Counted from the first letter of the stretch, positions 7,422-15,200 are shown. The stretch is 32,446 bases of DNA from Bacillota bacterium (GCA_023435985.1 JAEZKY010000316.1:1-32446), one strand, 5' to 3'. A program made the numbers and translations. The notes: generated by a model from the letters alone, not told the origin.

Positions 7422-8288
7422 TTATATGCAATCAGGATTTTTATTATTAGATAATTTTTTATATGTATCAAGTTTATACTTTACATTTTGGTCATAATCA
7501 AATTTAAAATAACATGTATATATACAATCTAAAACATATAATAAAGATAACCTTGTTGAAAAAGATGAAATTTTATTAAAATGGTTTTCATTTGAACTTA
7601 AGTACAAATGATAATTAGCATACTTAATGAGTGGATTTTCATTGGTAGAGGAAATTAAAATAATTGGAGTTTTATTCTTTTTTAATATATCAGCTATTTC
7701 TTTTATTATTATTCCTCTAGCTTCAAAGGATACTATTATAGCAATATGATCTTTATCGCTTGTTGATGCTGTTAATCGTTGATAATACTCTTCTATAGGG
7801 ATATTAATAAAGGTTCCTATTTCCTGCATTTGGAATTTAAAGTTCTCTGCAAAATAAAGATTTCCAGCAGATGTATAAAAGTCAATGTGCTGTGCTTTTT
7901 TTAAAACGTTAGATATCAGTCTTAACTGCTCTAAATCTATTAAATTTAAAGAAGATACTAGAGTTTGCTCATATAATTCTTTTAATTTTAGTACAATTTG
8001 ATATTGTGTTTCATTTTGCTTAAAAGGATAATTATAATCTATTGAATTATTTTCTTTTAAATATTCATTAATAGACATAGATATTTGTACTTTTAATTCT
8101 GATAGTCCTGATAAATCTAATTTTTGACAAAGTCTATAAATAGTTGAGGTTGAGATAAAGCAAGTGTCACTAATTTCAAGAGCACTCATTTTTACAAAAA
8201 TTTCAGGATTATCGACCATATACTTAACTAATGTTTTTTCATTTTCAGTTAAGTTGGTTAGTTTATTCAATTTACTAAAAATGTTCAT
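7422..8288 (-). CDS. MurR/RpiR family transcriptional regulator
   Basis: The chosen start is the Met of MNIFSKLNKLTNL, with aggtgat five bases upstream; an ATG 27 bases earlier lacks a ribosome site. About 288 residues. The N-terminal HTH_6 domain (about 1-75) contains LTENEKTLVKYMVDNP, MSALEISDTCFISTSTIYRLCQKL and the following LSGLSELKVQ. A SIS sugar-phosphate-binding domain covers about 115-250 (IDFYTSAGNLYFAENFKFQM; HIAIIVSFEARGIIIKEIADILKKN; IILISSTNENPL). RpiR proteins sense phosphosugars. It is last in a minus-strand operon behind a VOC protein and a HAD phosphatase, so it may respond to a sugar phosphate metabolised by that phosphatase. A perfect 10-bp palindrome covers its ribosome site and start, suggesting autoregulation. 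Confidence 0.9.
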   Translation of the reverse strand: MNIFSKLNKLTNLTENEKTLVKYMVDNPEIFVKMSALEISDTCFISTSTIYRLCQKLDLSGLSELKVQISMSINEYLKENNSIDYNYPFKQNETQYQIVLKLKELYEQTLVSSLNLIDLEQLRLISNVLKKAQHIDFYTSAGNLYFAENFKFQMQEIGTFINIPIEEYYQRLTASTSDKDHIAIIVSFEARGIIIKEIADILKKNKTPIILISSTNENPLIKYANYHLYLSSNENHFNKISSFSTRLSLLYVLDCIYTCYFKFDYDQNVKYKLDTYKKLSNNKNPDCI

Positions 8289-8308
8289 GAAGATCACCTC
8301 ATGAACAT
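8281..8308. promoter_or_regulatory. Perfect palindrome over the rpiR ribosome site and start
   Basis: ATGTTCATGA (8281-8290), eight bases, TCATGAACAT (8299-8308). The arms match without error. On the minus strand the ribosome site AGGTGATC lies in the loop and the start codon in one arm. It could be an RpiR operator or an RNA hairpin limiting translation. Confidence 0.65.
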
Positions 8309-8319
8309 TATACAATAAT

Positions 8320-8709
8320 TTACTCTGTTATTTCTATTCGATTTCCATCAGGATCTAAAATACAGCTCTCGTAATAACCATCTCCAGTGTTACGAGGTTC
8401 ACTAACTATCTTGTATCCAGCATTTTTTAATGTGTCAGTGAGTTTATTAACTTTTTCAATACTGCCTACTGAAATAGCGAGGTGAATTAAACCTATATAT
8501 TGATCAATAGTATTATTTAGGCATGAAGGAATAGATGGCATCTGCATAAGCTCAAGTCTGGCACCTGATTCAAAGCTAAGAAAATATGATTCGAAGTTTT
8601 TCTTTGGGTTTATATACTTTTCCTCAGCAATACCATCAAAATAATCCATATAAAATTTTTTTAATTTCTCTATATCTGTAGTCCATATAGCTACGTGCTC
8701 GATTTTCAT
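8320..8709 (-). CDS. VOC superfamily (glyoxalase/bleomycin resistance fold) protein
   Basis: 129 residues with two beta-alpha-beta-beta-beta modules: MKIEHVAIWTTDIEKLKKFYMDYF (first ligand His at 5), SYFLSFESGARLELMQMP (Glu ligand near 53), GLIHLAISVGSIEKVNKLTDTL (His near 75) and the C-terminal SCILDPDGNRIEITE (Glu near 126). The four putative metal ligands H-E-H-E are in place, as in glyoxalase I and fosfomycin-type members. Substrate unknown; the DPDGNRIEI ending is general to the family. Ribosome site aaggatg. It follows the HAD gene by 18 bases and precedes rpiR by 31, so the three form one transcript. Confidence 0.88.
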   Translation of the reverse strand: MKIEHVAIWTTDIEKLKKFYMDYFDGIAEEKYINPKKNFESYFLSFESGARLELMQMPSIPSCLNNTIDQYIGLIHLAISVGSIEKVNKLTDTLKNAGYKIVSEPRNTGDGYYESCILDPDGNRIEITE

Positions 8710-8727
8710 ATTAACACATCCTTAATT

Positions 8728-9576
8728 TTAAAATATAGTATTTATGTACTTGCTTAATGTATAAGCAATACCATCCTCTTCATTAGATAGAGTTATTTCA
8801 TTAGCTACAGCTTTTAACTCATCTACGGCATTTTCCATTGCTACACCAATGCCAGCATATTTAACCATTGAGGCATCATTCTGTCCATCTCCGAAAGCAA
8901 TCATTTCTTCTTTTTTATATCCCATAGGAATTAGTACTGTATCGAGTGCTTTAGCTTTATCAATACCTTTAGCTGTAAATTCGAAATAAAAAGGAGCTGT
9001 AAACATGCAGCTTAAGTTGTCTTTAAATGGTTCCATCATTTCTTTATAATGAGCTTGTAAATATTCAGGATCTCCTGCAGTTAAAATTTTATTTAATCGA
9101 TAGTCAGCAAAGGCTGTTAAATCATCCTTTTCACATAATTTAAATTTGCCTCCACGAGATTCATATTGAATTATATTAAAGGGTTTACCATTGTAATTTA
9201 TTTCATTACTAAAAACATTATTAACATACATATAGTCATCTTTATCTATCATTGGTTTAACTTTAAATTTTTTCATATGTTCAAGTACAGCTTGTCCTTG
9301 CTCAACACTCATGGTTTCATTGAATAAAACTTTCTTCGTCTGACAGTCAACAACCTTAGACCCGTTAAATGAAATTAAAAGTCCATGATTTTCATTCATT
9401 TTTAATTCCATAGCAAAATCCATTAGGCCAGAAGTAGGTCTTCCAGATGCCAAAATTAATATAACACCATTTTCTTGAGCTTCAATTAAAACATCTTTAG
9501 TCTCTTTAGTAATTACTTTTTTATTATTAGTTAATGTACCATCCACATCCATAATAATTACTTTTATATTACGCAT
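8728..9576 (-). CDS. Cof-type HAD-IIB family phosphatase
   Basis: 282 residues, typical of Cof/YidA sugar-phosphate phosphatases. All four HAD motifs are seen: DVDGT with the nucleophile aspartate near residue 10 (IIMDVDGTLT), ASGR near 43-46, the Lys of KGIDKAKAL near 208, and GDGQNDASM near 234. The type IIB cap lies between motifs II and III. Family members hydrolyse sugar and other phosphate esters in the cytoplasm. First gene of an operon with a VOC protein and an RpiR regulator, which fits a sugar-phosphate detoxification or salvage role (inference). Ribosome site aaaggtggg precedes the ATG. Confidence 0.93.
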   Translation of the reverse strand: MRNIKVIIMDVDGTLTNNKKVITKETKDVLIEAQENGVILILASGRPTSGLMDFAMELKMNENHGLLISFNGSKVVDCQTKKVLFNETMSVEQGQAVLEHMKKFKVKPMIDKDDYMYVNNVFSNEINYNGKPFNIIQYESRGGKFKLCEKDDLTAFADYRLNKILTAGDPEYLQAHYKEMMEPFKDNLSCMFTAPFYFEFTAKGIDKAKALDTVLIPMGYKKEEMIAFGDGQNDASMVKYAGIGVAMENAVDELKAVANEITLSNEEDGIAYTLSKYINTIF

Positions 9577-9667
9577 ATATATCCCACCTTTATTTAATTA
9601 TACGGACATTACTTTTATGAATAAAGAAGGTAAGGAAAAGATGAAGAATATTTATCAAAAATAATAA

Positions 9668-9719
9668 AATTTAATGAATAATAGATGAAACATTTCTATC
9701 ATTTATTATTCATTAAATT
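9668..9719. repeat. 16-bp inverted repeat
   Basis: AATTTAATGAATAATA (9668-9683) is exactly complementary to TATTATTCATTAAATT (9704-9719). The 20-base loop can pair further (GATGAAA with TTTCTATC). It has no strong T-run on either side and no gene ends here, so it may be an operator or cruciform-prone element separating the divergent units. Confidence 0.6.
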
Positions 9720-9791
9720 CTTTATTATGTAACAAAAAGTATGTAATAAAAGTGATATTTCTATGTTAAATAATACAAAATTTGATAGATG

Positions 9792-9800
9792 TGATATAAT
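9792..9800 (+). promoter_or_regulatory. Extended -10 promoter of first pectate lyase
   Basis: TGATATAAT is a full extended -10, 122 bases before the ATG at 9922. The same nonamer stands before the second lyase gene at 14010-14018. Confidence 0.5.
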
Positions 9801-9921
9801 TGGAATATAATTCAAAATGCTATTGAAGTTATATAAAAAATGTAAAATATTATTAGGAAAATACTTCAAAGTAATATGAATTAATATTATATTTAATTAT
9901 AAAATTTTAGGGAGAATTATT

Positions 9922-10827
9922 ATGAGGAATGCTAAAAAAATATATTTAGGCGCAGTTTTAGGAATAATTGTTATAGGAGCAAGCTTATTTTGGAATTTGC
10001 CAGCTTATGCAAGTAATATAATAAATGTTAGTGATTCTGGAACTTCTTTATCAAATGCATTAGCTTCAGCAAAGCCTGGAGATATTATTAATATTATTGG
10101 AACTATAAAATCAGAAGCTGTGGAGGTACCTGCAGGAGTGACAATAACAGGAAAATCAGGTAATGGGAAAATAGACTTCTCTTCAACAGCTAGCTATTAT
10201 TCTGGAAGAGGAATTTCAATTAAGACTGATGGCTCTACAATTACGGACTTGGATATTTATGGAGCTACAGATAATGGGATTTACATTGAAGGTTCAGATA
10301 ATAAGCTTATAAATTTAAAAGTTCATAATAACAAAAATTCGGGAGTACAATTAACAAAAGGAGCAACCAATAATACATTGACTAGCGTTTATTCATATAG
10401 CAATGTAGATATAGAAAGAAATAGTGCTGATGGATTTGCAATCATATACAATGTAGGTCCATTAAATAAATTAATAGATTGCACAGCTGAGGAAAATGCA
10501 GATGATGGTTATGATTTAACTTGTGCAGACGCTGGAATAGTATTTATAAGATGTAATTCCATAAATAATGGAGTTTCAAATGGAATAAAAGGTGAGGGCG
10601 ATGGATTTAAGCTTGGAGATATAGGAAAAAATAGTATAAATGATGACGGGGAACTATGCTTACAACCATCAAGACATATACTTATAGATTGCACTGCAGA
10701 AGGAAATACAGAAGTTGGGTTCGATGGAAGGTGGCAGACGGGAGAGACAACAATGACAAGATGCATTAGCAGAAAAAATGATCAAGGTAATTATAGATTT
10801 CCTAATGATAATGTTGTAATAAATTAA
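9922..10827 (+). CDS. Secreted pectate lyase, PL9-type right-handed beta-helix (short, divergent)
   Basis: 301 residues. A signal peptide (MRNAKKIYLGAVLGIIVIGA...) ends at AYA, residue 30. The mature part is a run of short beta-helix coils (DNGIYIEGSDNKLINLKVHNN, NSGVQLTKGATNNTLTSV). Residues that match the PL9 active site are D170 (SADGFA), D194, D195 and D198 (ADDGYDL) for calcium, and K230 (GDGFKLG) as catalytic base. The D170-to-D194 spacing of 24 equals that in both other lyases of this window. PL9 enzymes cleave polygalacturonate by calcium-dependent beta-elimination outside the cell. Compared with its neighbours it is shorter, lacks the N-terminal YYVSTSGSDSNSGT-like segment, and has IIYNVG in place of AAKL after ADGF. 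Ribosome site agggaga. Substrate preference may differ. Confidence 0.85.
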   Translation: MRNAKKIYLGAVLGIIVIGASLFWNLPAYASNIINVSDSGTSLSNALASAKPGDIINIIGTIKSEAVEVPAGVTITGKSGNGKIDFSSTASYYSGRGISIKTDGSTITDLDIYGATDNGIYIEGSDNKLINLKVHNNKNSGVQLTKGATNNTLTSVYSYSNVDIERNSADGFAIIYNVGPLNKLIDCTAEENADDGYDLTCADAGIVFIRCNSINNGVSNGIKGEGDGFKLGDIGKNSINDDGELCLQPSRHILIDCTAEGNTEVGFDGRWQTGETTMTRCISRKNDQGNYRFPNDNVVIN

Positions 10828-10920
10828 TTTATTACTATTACAATGCATTGTTTCAATCAAAAAGGCTTGTTTAGGAATATAGATATGCGAATTTCATATT
10901 AAAATAGGGAGAAGATATGT

Positions 10921-11418
10921 ATGAATAAAAAATTTAAGGTTATAATGAGAGTTATGCTTGTACTAGGAATACTTTTTACTATAGAGTTATTAGAAGCAAA
11001 GTATATCGAATTATTTACTACAGAAGCGTATGCTTCATCAGATGCTGCTGATAAGTTAAGCAGTTTAGAATTAGAAGCTTCGGATGGAAATAGCTTGAAT
11101 CTCTATGAAGATATTGGCTATGAGGATAAGTTATCGCATAACTTATATGTTGGAGATATATATTTTGCAAAGACTTCAGAGGATGATATTAAAATAAATA
11201 GTATAAGCGGAGTAAATAGTGATAATGTAAGAATTTTTATAGGAGACTCTGATAAAGCATATAAAGTAGGTGACAATCTTAGTCTTTCGAAAGGGACAAT
11301 AACTATATTAAATGTAAGAGTATATGAAGAAGAGTACAATAAAGATAAGTGTTATTCAACCTCTACTTATAACCCATATATGATTATTGTAAAAAATACT
11401 GCTGAAGTGGGAGAATAA
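10921..11418 (+). CDS. Secreted small protein, possible cadherin-like beta-sandwich domain
   Basis: 165 residues. The N-terminus has Lys/Arg residues, a hydrophobic stretch (VMLVLGILFTIELL) and a likely cleavage after TEAYA, residue 38, so it is exported. The mature part begins DKLSSLELEASDGNSLNL, which resembles the opening strand of the cadherin-like beta-sandwich domains common in clostridial surface proteins, then alternates strands (NLYVGDIYFAKTSEDDIKIN, VRIFIGDSDKAYKVGDNLSLS) and closes with NPYMIIVKN. No anchor, lipobox or catalytic motif was seen. It follows the first lyase gene by 93 bases with ribosome site agggagaag and may be cotranscribed with it. The domain assignment is tentative; a carbohydrate- or cell-wall-related role is inference from context. 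Confidence 0.75.
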   Translation: MNKKFKVIMRVMLVLGILFTIELLEAKYIELFTTEAYASSDAADKLSSLELEASDGNSLNLYEDIGYEDKLSHNLYVGDIYFAKTSEDDIKINSISGVNSDNVRIFIGDSDKAYKVGDNLSLSKGTITILNVRVYEEEYNKDKCYSTSTYNPYMIIVKNTAEVGE

Positions 11419-11567
11419 GATAGTTAATTTATGCTAATAAAATTTATTGATAAAATGTAGGAATAGTCTTAGCCATGGAATTATGATTTTAAGGTATATT
11501 AAGAATATCATCTATTACTAGGTGGTATTTTCATTTACTAATATTAACTCACTTATATATAACGGTA

Positions 11568-11609
11568 ATATTGAATAATTTTAAGTTTCTATTTTCTTTA
11601 TTCCAATAT
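11568..11609 (-). terminator. Weak hairpin after the leftward gene
   Basis: ATATTGAATAA (11568-11578) pairs with TTATTCCAATAT (11598-11609) with one bulge, three bases beyond the stop of the minus-strand gene at 11612. No T-run follows, so it is a weak terminator candidate. Confidence 0.3.
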
Positions 11610-11611
11610 AA

Positions 11612-12391
11612 TTACTTAGAATGTTTTTGCTTGTTAGTATCTTTATTTTTATAATTATTAATATCTGATAATGAATTTTGCTCAGAATCTAAACTGTACT
11701 CACTAATTTTTTTTATATTATTTTCCATGTTTTTTTGTAACTTAGCTAGTCTTTGAGCACTTTCCTGTTTAAATTCATTTATTTTATCTATGGTTTTATA
11801 TAATGAACGATATCCACCCAATAAAGAGTCTAATGCACCTAACTCGCCTTTAATATCATCACTTACTGTATTACTTGACATAACTTTATCGATGTCTAGA
11901 GGAGTATTATCGCCCATATATTGAGAAAAAGTTTCCTTTTTATCATCACCTTCACTGTAATATTGTTTTAAAGAATTACTTGCACTGTGTATAATGCTAT
12001 ATTCTAAATTGCTAATATTATTTGAAACATAATTAAAATCCATTGTTCTTGTTACAGCATCTACATTACCCAATACTATATCATTTAATCCTTGAGAATA
12101 ACCAAGACCAACTGATAATTGATCTGAATATTTACTACATATGTCTTTAATATTATCTATATATTCTTGTTTTTCTTTTTCTAATTGTGCACTTTTTTTC
12201 ATATCTTCAACTTTGGTTTTGTTTATAATATCGTTCATTTGATTTTTAGCATTTAAAATATTTGTCATGGTATTGGCAGCAGAATTTTCTTTTTTTTTCT
12301 TAAGATTTAATGATAAAACATTATTACTTTTTTTGGTAAAAAAATTATTAGTAGCCATCAATGTGTTTATAGAACTATTCTTTATCTTCAT
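11612..12391 (-). CDS. Hypothetical helical protein, 259 residues
   Basis: A good ribosome site (aggggatgg) precedes the ATG. The product has no signal peptide, membrane segment or cysteine pair. It starts with a Ser/Asn/Lys-rich segment (MKIKNSSINTLMATNNFFTKK) and then long amphipathic helices, including NILNAKNQMNDIINKTKVEDMKKSAQ and KTIDKINEFKQESAQRLAKLQKN, consistent with coiled coil. The tail is Lys/Asn/Asp-rich. The central part LSVGLGYSQGLNDIVLGNVDAVTRT is the only stretch with glycine and might be the folded core. I do not recognise the family. It stands alone on the minus strand, divergent from a 55-residue protein gene, inside a cluster of secreted pectate lyases. Helical structure with low complexity ends resembles flagellar- or export-associated proteins, but no motif supports that. 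Confidence 0.75.
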   Translation of the reverse strand: MKIKNSSINTLMATNNFFTKKSNNVLSLNLKKKKENSAANTMTNILNAKNQMNDIINKTKVEDMKKSAQLEKEKQEYIDNIKDICSKYSDQLSVGLGYSQGLNDIVLGNVDAVTRTMDFNYVSNNISNLEYSIIHSASNSLKQYYSEGDDKKETFSQYMGDNTPLDIDKVMSSNTVSDDIKGELGALDSLLGGYRSLYKTIDKINEFKQESAQRLAKLQKNMENNIKKISEYSLDSEQNSLSDINNYKNKDTNKQKHSK

Positions 12392-12724
12392 GTTTCCATC
12401 CCCTAACTCATTATCCTTATATTGTATTTTCGTATTATATTAAATTTACTTTAGTTGGTAATTAGTTTATATAATCTAGGAGATATTGATAATAATCAAA
12501 TGATAAGAAGATATTAAAAACATTTACAATTGACAAATAACTGACAAAATCTAATGATAATATTTGTATTAGAAGGAATAATTCTTGTCAATAATATTAT
12601 CAAGAATACATTCTTTTAACAATCTAATGATAACGTTTAAAAGTAATAAAAAATTAATTATTTTAGTATAAAAATCACAAGAAATTAGTAATATCATATT
12701 ATATGTAAAAGAGGTGAGAAAGAA
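12392..12724. other. 333-base divergent intergenic region with repeats
   Basis: Between two divergent genes of unknown function. AATGATAA occurs at 12499, 12553 and 12626; the last two are part of a 13-base direct repeat AATCTAATGATAA (12548-12560 and 12621-12633). ATTCTTG (12581-12587) pairs with CAAGAAT (12601-12607), and AAGAAT (12602-12607) also faces ATTCTT (12610-12615). Such clustering suggests regulator binding. A TTGACA at 12530 has no well-spaced -10. Confidence 0.5.
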
Positions 12725-12892
12725 ATGGGAAATATAATGAAAATTAATATGTATGTGGAACTGAAAAGAAAAAAGGATACCAGGCTGGATTTAAAAACAA
12801 TAGAGGAATTTATTCAAGAATATAATAGTTGGATAAAGAAAAACAATAGAGAGGATAAAATAGAGAATTATGAAAGGTTTTTACGTGTATAA
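12725..12892 (+). CDS. Hypothetical small protein, 55 residues
   Basis: The ATG at 12725 follows gaggtgag with suitable spacing and the gene is closed by a strong terminator, so it is likely real despite its length. The product begins MGNIMKINMYVELKRKKD, is very basic and charged, and contains one predicted helix LDLKTIEEFIQEYNSWIKKNN. Without a membrane segment it is a soluble cytoplasmic protein or nucleic-acid binder. The family is not recognised. It is divergent from the unknown helical protein gene at 12391, with a repeat-rich control region between. Confidence 0.7.
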   Translation: MGNIMKINMYVELKRKKDTRLDLKTIEEFIQEYNSWIKKNNREDKIENYERFLRV

Positions 12893-12893
12893 T

Positions 12894-12944
12894 AAAAAAT
12901 AAGGGTAAATTGAGTATAAATACTTAATTTGCCCTTTATTTTTT
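12894..12944 (+). terminator. Strong rho-independent terminator
   Basis: A stem of about 22 bp with two wobble pairs and one bulge joins 12894-12916 to 12921-12944 around a 4-base loop. It contains AAGGG/CCCTT and ends in TTTATTTTTT. It closes the 55-residue gene two bases after its stop. Confidence 0.85.
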
Positions 12945-13049
12945 AAGTAAAAATAATTGATTATAAAAACATATTTAATAATAATTTTTATTGGTTGTCA
13001 TATAACTTTTGAGGATTAATTTAGAAAATATTATTTTATGTTACATAAA

Positions 13050-13078
13050 TTGAAATAATATTATAAATATGATATCAT
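13050..13078 (+). promoter_or_regulatory. Promoter of the DUF975 gene
   Basis: TTGAAA (13050-13055), a 17-base spacer and TATCAT (13073-13078), with TGA just before the -10 giving an extended element. It lies 50 bases before the ATG at 13128 and overlaps the palindrome ATGATATCAT (13069-13078). Confidence 0.6.
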
Positions 13079-13127
13079 AGGAATACTATTGCTTAAGTGG
13101 AAATTTATAAAATTAAGGGGAGATTTT

Positions 13128-13757
13128 ATGATTAACAGGGGAGAATTAAAGAGACATGCTAAAGAGATGCTGAGAGGAAAATGGGGATTAGCTGTTGGCA
13201 GTATTATAGTTATCTTTTTAATACAAATTTTATTTAACGTTATTTCAAGTTTTACTAAAGAAAATACAATAATATTTATAATTTTGACTTTAGTGTCAAT
13301 GGTGATTAGTTCGGCATTAAGTGTTGGAATGTTTACCTTATCATTAAATTATGCCAATGATGATAAACAGCCAGCATTTTTAGATATATTTTCGGGATTT
13401 AAAGTTGTACATAAAGTAATAGGATTAAGTTTATTGCTCAGTATAATTATATTCATAGGAATGATTTTATTGATAGTTCCAGGTATTGTATTCAGCTTCA
13501 TGTTTTCGCAAGCTTATTACGTTTTAGCTGATGATAACAGTAAATCTATTATTCAATGTTTGAAAGAGAGCGCAGCTATGATGAAAGGATATAAGTTCCA
13601 ATATTTTATGCTTTCTTTAAGTTTTCTAGGATGGGTATTATTGGGTATAATTCCATTAGGAATCGGATTATTATGGGTAATGCCATATATGAATGTGACA
13701 GTTGCTTCATTCTATTTGACGGTTAAAAAAAATTACTATAAATCTAATATTGAATAA
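13128..13757 (+). CDS. DUF975 family integral membrane protein
   Basis: The start is ATG 13128 (MINRGELKRHAKEML) with aggggag upstream, not the earlier ATG at 13089. About 209 residues. The N-terminus has the family signature RxELKxxAKxxLRGKW, then about five membrane segments: near 18-38, 47-70, 94-115, 115-132 and 160-197. Between them is the typical LADDNSKSIIQCLKESAAMMKGYKFQYFMLSLSF segment, which marks DUF975 proteins of Firmicutes. The molecular function of the family is not known. It is a single gene with its own promoter and terminator, so the position in the lyase cluster may be incidental. Confidence 0.9.
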   Translation: MINRGELKRHAKEMLRGKWGLAVGSIIVIFLIQILFNVISSFTKENTIIFIILTLVSMVISSALSVGMFTLSLNYANDDKQPAFLDIFSGFKVVHKVIGLSLLLSIIIFIGMILLIVPGIVFSFMFSQAYYVLADDNSKSIIQCLKESAAMMKGYKFQYFMLSLSFLGWVLLGIIPLGIGLLWVMPYMNVTVASFYLTVKKNYYKSNIE

Positions 13758-13843
13758 AAGAATAAATTTAAAACTATTTTTATAGAATATTAAAAATAAA
13801 GTAAGAAAATATCCATAAAGCAATAGTAAAAAATATATAAGAA

Positions 13844-13870
13844 ACCTCTGATTTTTCAGAGGTCTTTTTA
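13844..13870 (+). terminator. Rho-independent terminator
   Basis: ACCTCTGA (13844-13851) with TCAGAGGT (13856-13863), a 4-base loop and a CTTTTTA run. It ends the DUF975 transcript. Confidence 0.85.
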
Positions 13871-14007
13871 GTTGAATGTTAATTGTACGAGAAGTTTTGC
13901 TAGATAATATCATGGTAAATTTGATTCGCTCTTATTTTTTATTAAAAATGTATATTGCGTGAAAGTGCCATTTTAGAGCTTGAAACAACATAATTTTCCA
14001 AAGGTAA

Positions 14008-14025
14008 CATGATATAATAATCATG
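14008..14025 (+). promoter_or_regulatory. Extended -10 inside a palindrome, second pectate lyase
   Basis: TGATATAAT (14010-14018) is an extended -10, about 100 bases before the ATG. The dyad CATGAT-N6-ATCATG (14008-14013/14020-14025) covers it, so a bound repressor there would block transcription. Repressor identity is unknown. Confidence 0.5.
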
Positions 14026-14119
14026 ATAGTATGATTTCTAATAAATGATAATTAAAGGCGCCGATTACCATATTAAAAATTATATTATTAAAAATATTGT
14101 TAAGTAAGGAGAGATAAAA

Positions 14120-15133
14120 ATGAAAGTAAAGAAAATTTTAACCACTTTAATGTTAACGATAACAGTAATTGGAGGTGGTGCATTTGGAACCATAACACCA
14201 GCATTTGCAGCAACAAATTATTATGTATCTACAAGTGGAAGTGATTCTAATTCGGGTACATCCTCCTCCTCTCCATTTAAAACACTAGCAAAAGCAGTAT
14301 CAAGTGCATCATCCGGTTCAACAATTTATGTAGCTAGTGGTACCTATAATGTTACATCTACTATTAAGCTATCAAAATCTAATTCTTCTGTTTCACCTAT
14401 TAAAATTGTAGCACAAAGTGGAGAACCAGTAATAGATTTTAGTGGACAAAGCTACTCAGATTCAAATAGGGGATTTCAAATTTCAGGAAGTTATTACACA
14501 ATACAAGATCTTAAGATTGTAGGTGCAGGAGATAATGGTATATATATTACTGGAGACCATAATACTGTAAAGTCATGTGATATCACAAAGTGCAGAGATA
14601 CTGGACTTCAAATTAGTAATGGAGGCTCGAACACTTATGTTTATGATGTAAATTCAACCTATAATTATGATCCTAAAACAAGTGGTGAAAATGCAGATGG
14701 ATTTGCAGCTAAATTAAGTATCGGTACAGGAAATGTTTTTGAAAAATGTAATGCAGATTATAATTCAGATGACGGATTTGATCTTTATGATGCAGGTAAT
14801 ATAGTAAAATTTTATAACTGTGAAGCATCTCATAATGGTGTAGATGAAGGAAATGGTAATGGATTTAAAGTTGGTGGAAATTACTCGGCAGATAATCATT
14901 ACCTTGAAAATTGTACGTCTACAGCTAATAAGCTTCGGGGATTTGATCAAAATAATAATACTGGTGCACTTACTTTAATAAACTGCACAGGAAATGGGAA
15001 CTATTCAAATTTCTATTTTAAAACAGCACCAAAATCAGGAAAACACGTATTCACAGGATGTATTTCGAAAAACGGAAAAGATAAAGACTATATTACAGGT
15101 GCAACTGTAACTAATTGTTCATTTAATCAATAA
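14120..15133 (+). CDS. Secreted pectate lyase, PL9-type right-handed beta-helix
   Basis: 337 residues. A signal peptide ends at AFA, residue 30. The mature chain begins NYYVSTSGSDSNSGTSS, the family N-terminal cap, and continues as a parallel beta-helix (GDNGIYITGDHNTVKSCDI; DTGLQISNGGS). Residues matching the PL9 catalytic set are D193 (NADGFAAKL), D217, D218 and D221 (SDDGFDLY) for calcium, and K250 (GNGFKVGG) as the base. Spacing D193-D217 is 24 residues, as in the known PL9 structure from Dickeya (D209-D233). The enzyme should cleave polygalacturonic acid by beta-elimination outside the cell. Ribosome site aaggaga. It is followed after 170 bases by a larger paralogue. Confidence 0.92.
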   Translation: MKVKKILTTLMLTITVIGGGAFGTITPAFAATNYYVSTSGSDSNSGTSSSSPFKTLAKAVSSASSGSTIYVASGTYNVTSTIKLSKSNSSVSPIKIVAQSGEPVIDFSGQSYSDSNRGFQISGSYYTIQDLKIVGAGDNGIYITGDHNTVKSCDITKCRDTGLQISNGGSNTYVYDVNSTYNYDPKTSGENADGFAAKLSIGTGNVFEKCNADYNSDDGFDLYDAGNIVKFYNCEASHNGVDEGNGNGFKVGGNYSADNHYLENCTSTANKLRGFDQNNNTGALTLINCTGNGNYSNFYFKTAPKSGKHVFTGCISKNGKDKDYITGATVTNCSFNQ

Positions 15134-15171
15134 TTGTTAACGTGTGTTAAGAAATTTAAAAAATAAACTCA

Positions 15172-15200
15172 TTCTTATCTTATGTATTAAAAAATATAAT
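15172..15200 (+). promoter_or_regulatory. Possible promoter of third pectate lyase
   Basis: TTCTTA, a 17-base spacer and a perfect TATAAT (15195-15200), about 104 bases before the ATG at 15304. The -35 is weak. No terminator was seen between the two lyase genes, so readthrough is also possible. Confidence 0.4.

Larger units (their letters stand above)
9577..9921. other. 345-base divergent intergenic region with a long A/T hairpin
   Basis: Lies between the leftward HAD operon and the rightward pectate lyase gene. It contains a 16-bp inverted repeat (9668-9683/9704-9719) and an extended -10 for the lyase gene at 9792-9800. A 15-codon frame at 9617 has no ribosome site and is not called. Confidence 0.6.
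13758..14119. other. 362-base intergenic region before second pectate lyase
   Basis: It holds the DUF975 terminator at 13844-13870 and the lyase promoter with overlapping palindrome at 14008-14025. No gene or other structure was seen. Confidence 0.6.

Noticed and set aside
9617..9664. 15-codon frame before the first lyase gene
   Set aside because: No ribosome site and no terminator; likely chance.
10840..10851. Palindrome ACAATGCATTGT after the first lyase gene as terminator
   Set aside because: No loop and no T-run; cannot form a terminator hairpin.
9577..14119. c-di-GMP or other riboswitch before the pectate lyase genes
   Set aside because: No conserved aptamer core was recognised; sequence is nearly pure A/T with short dyads only.
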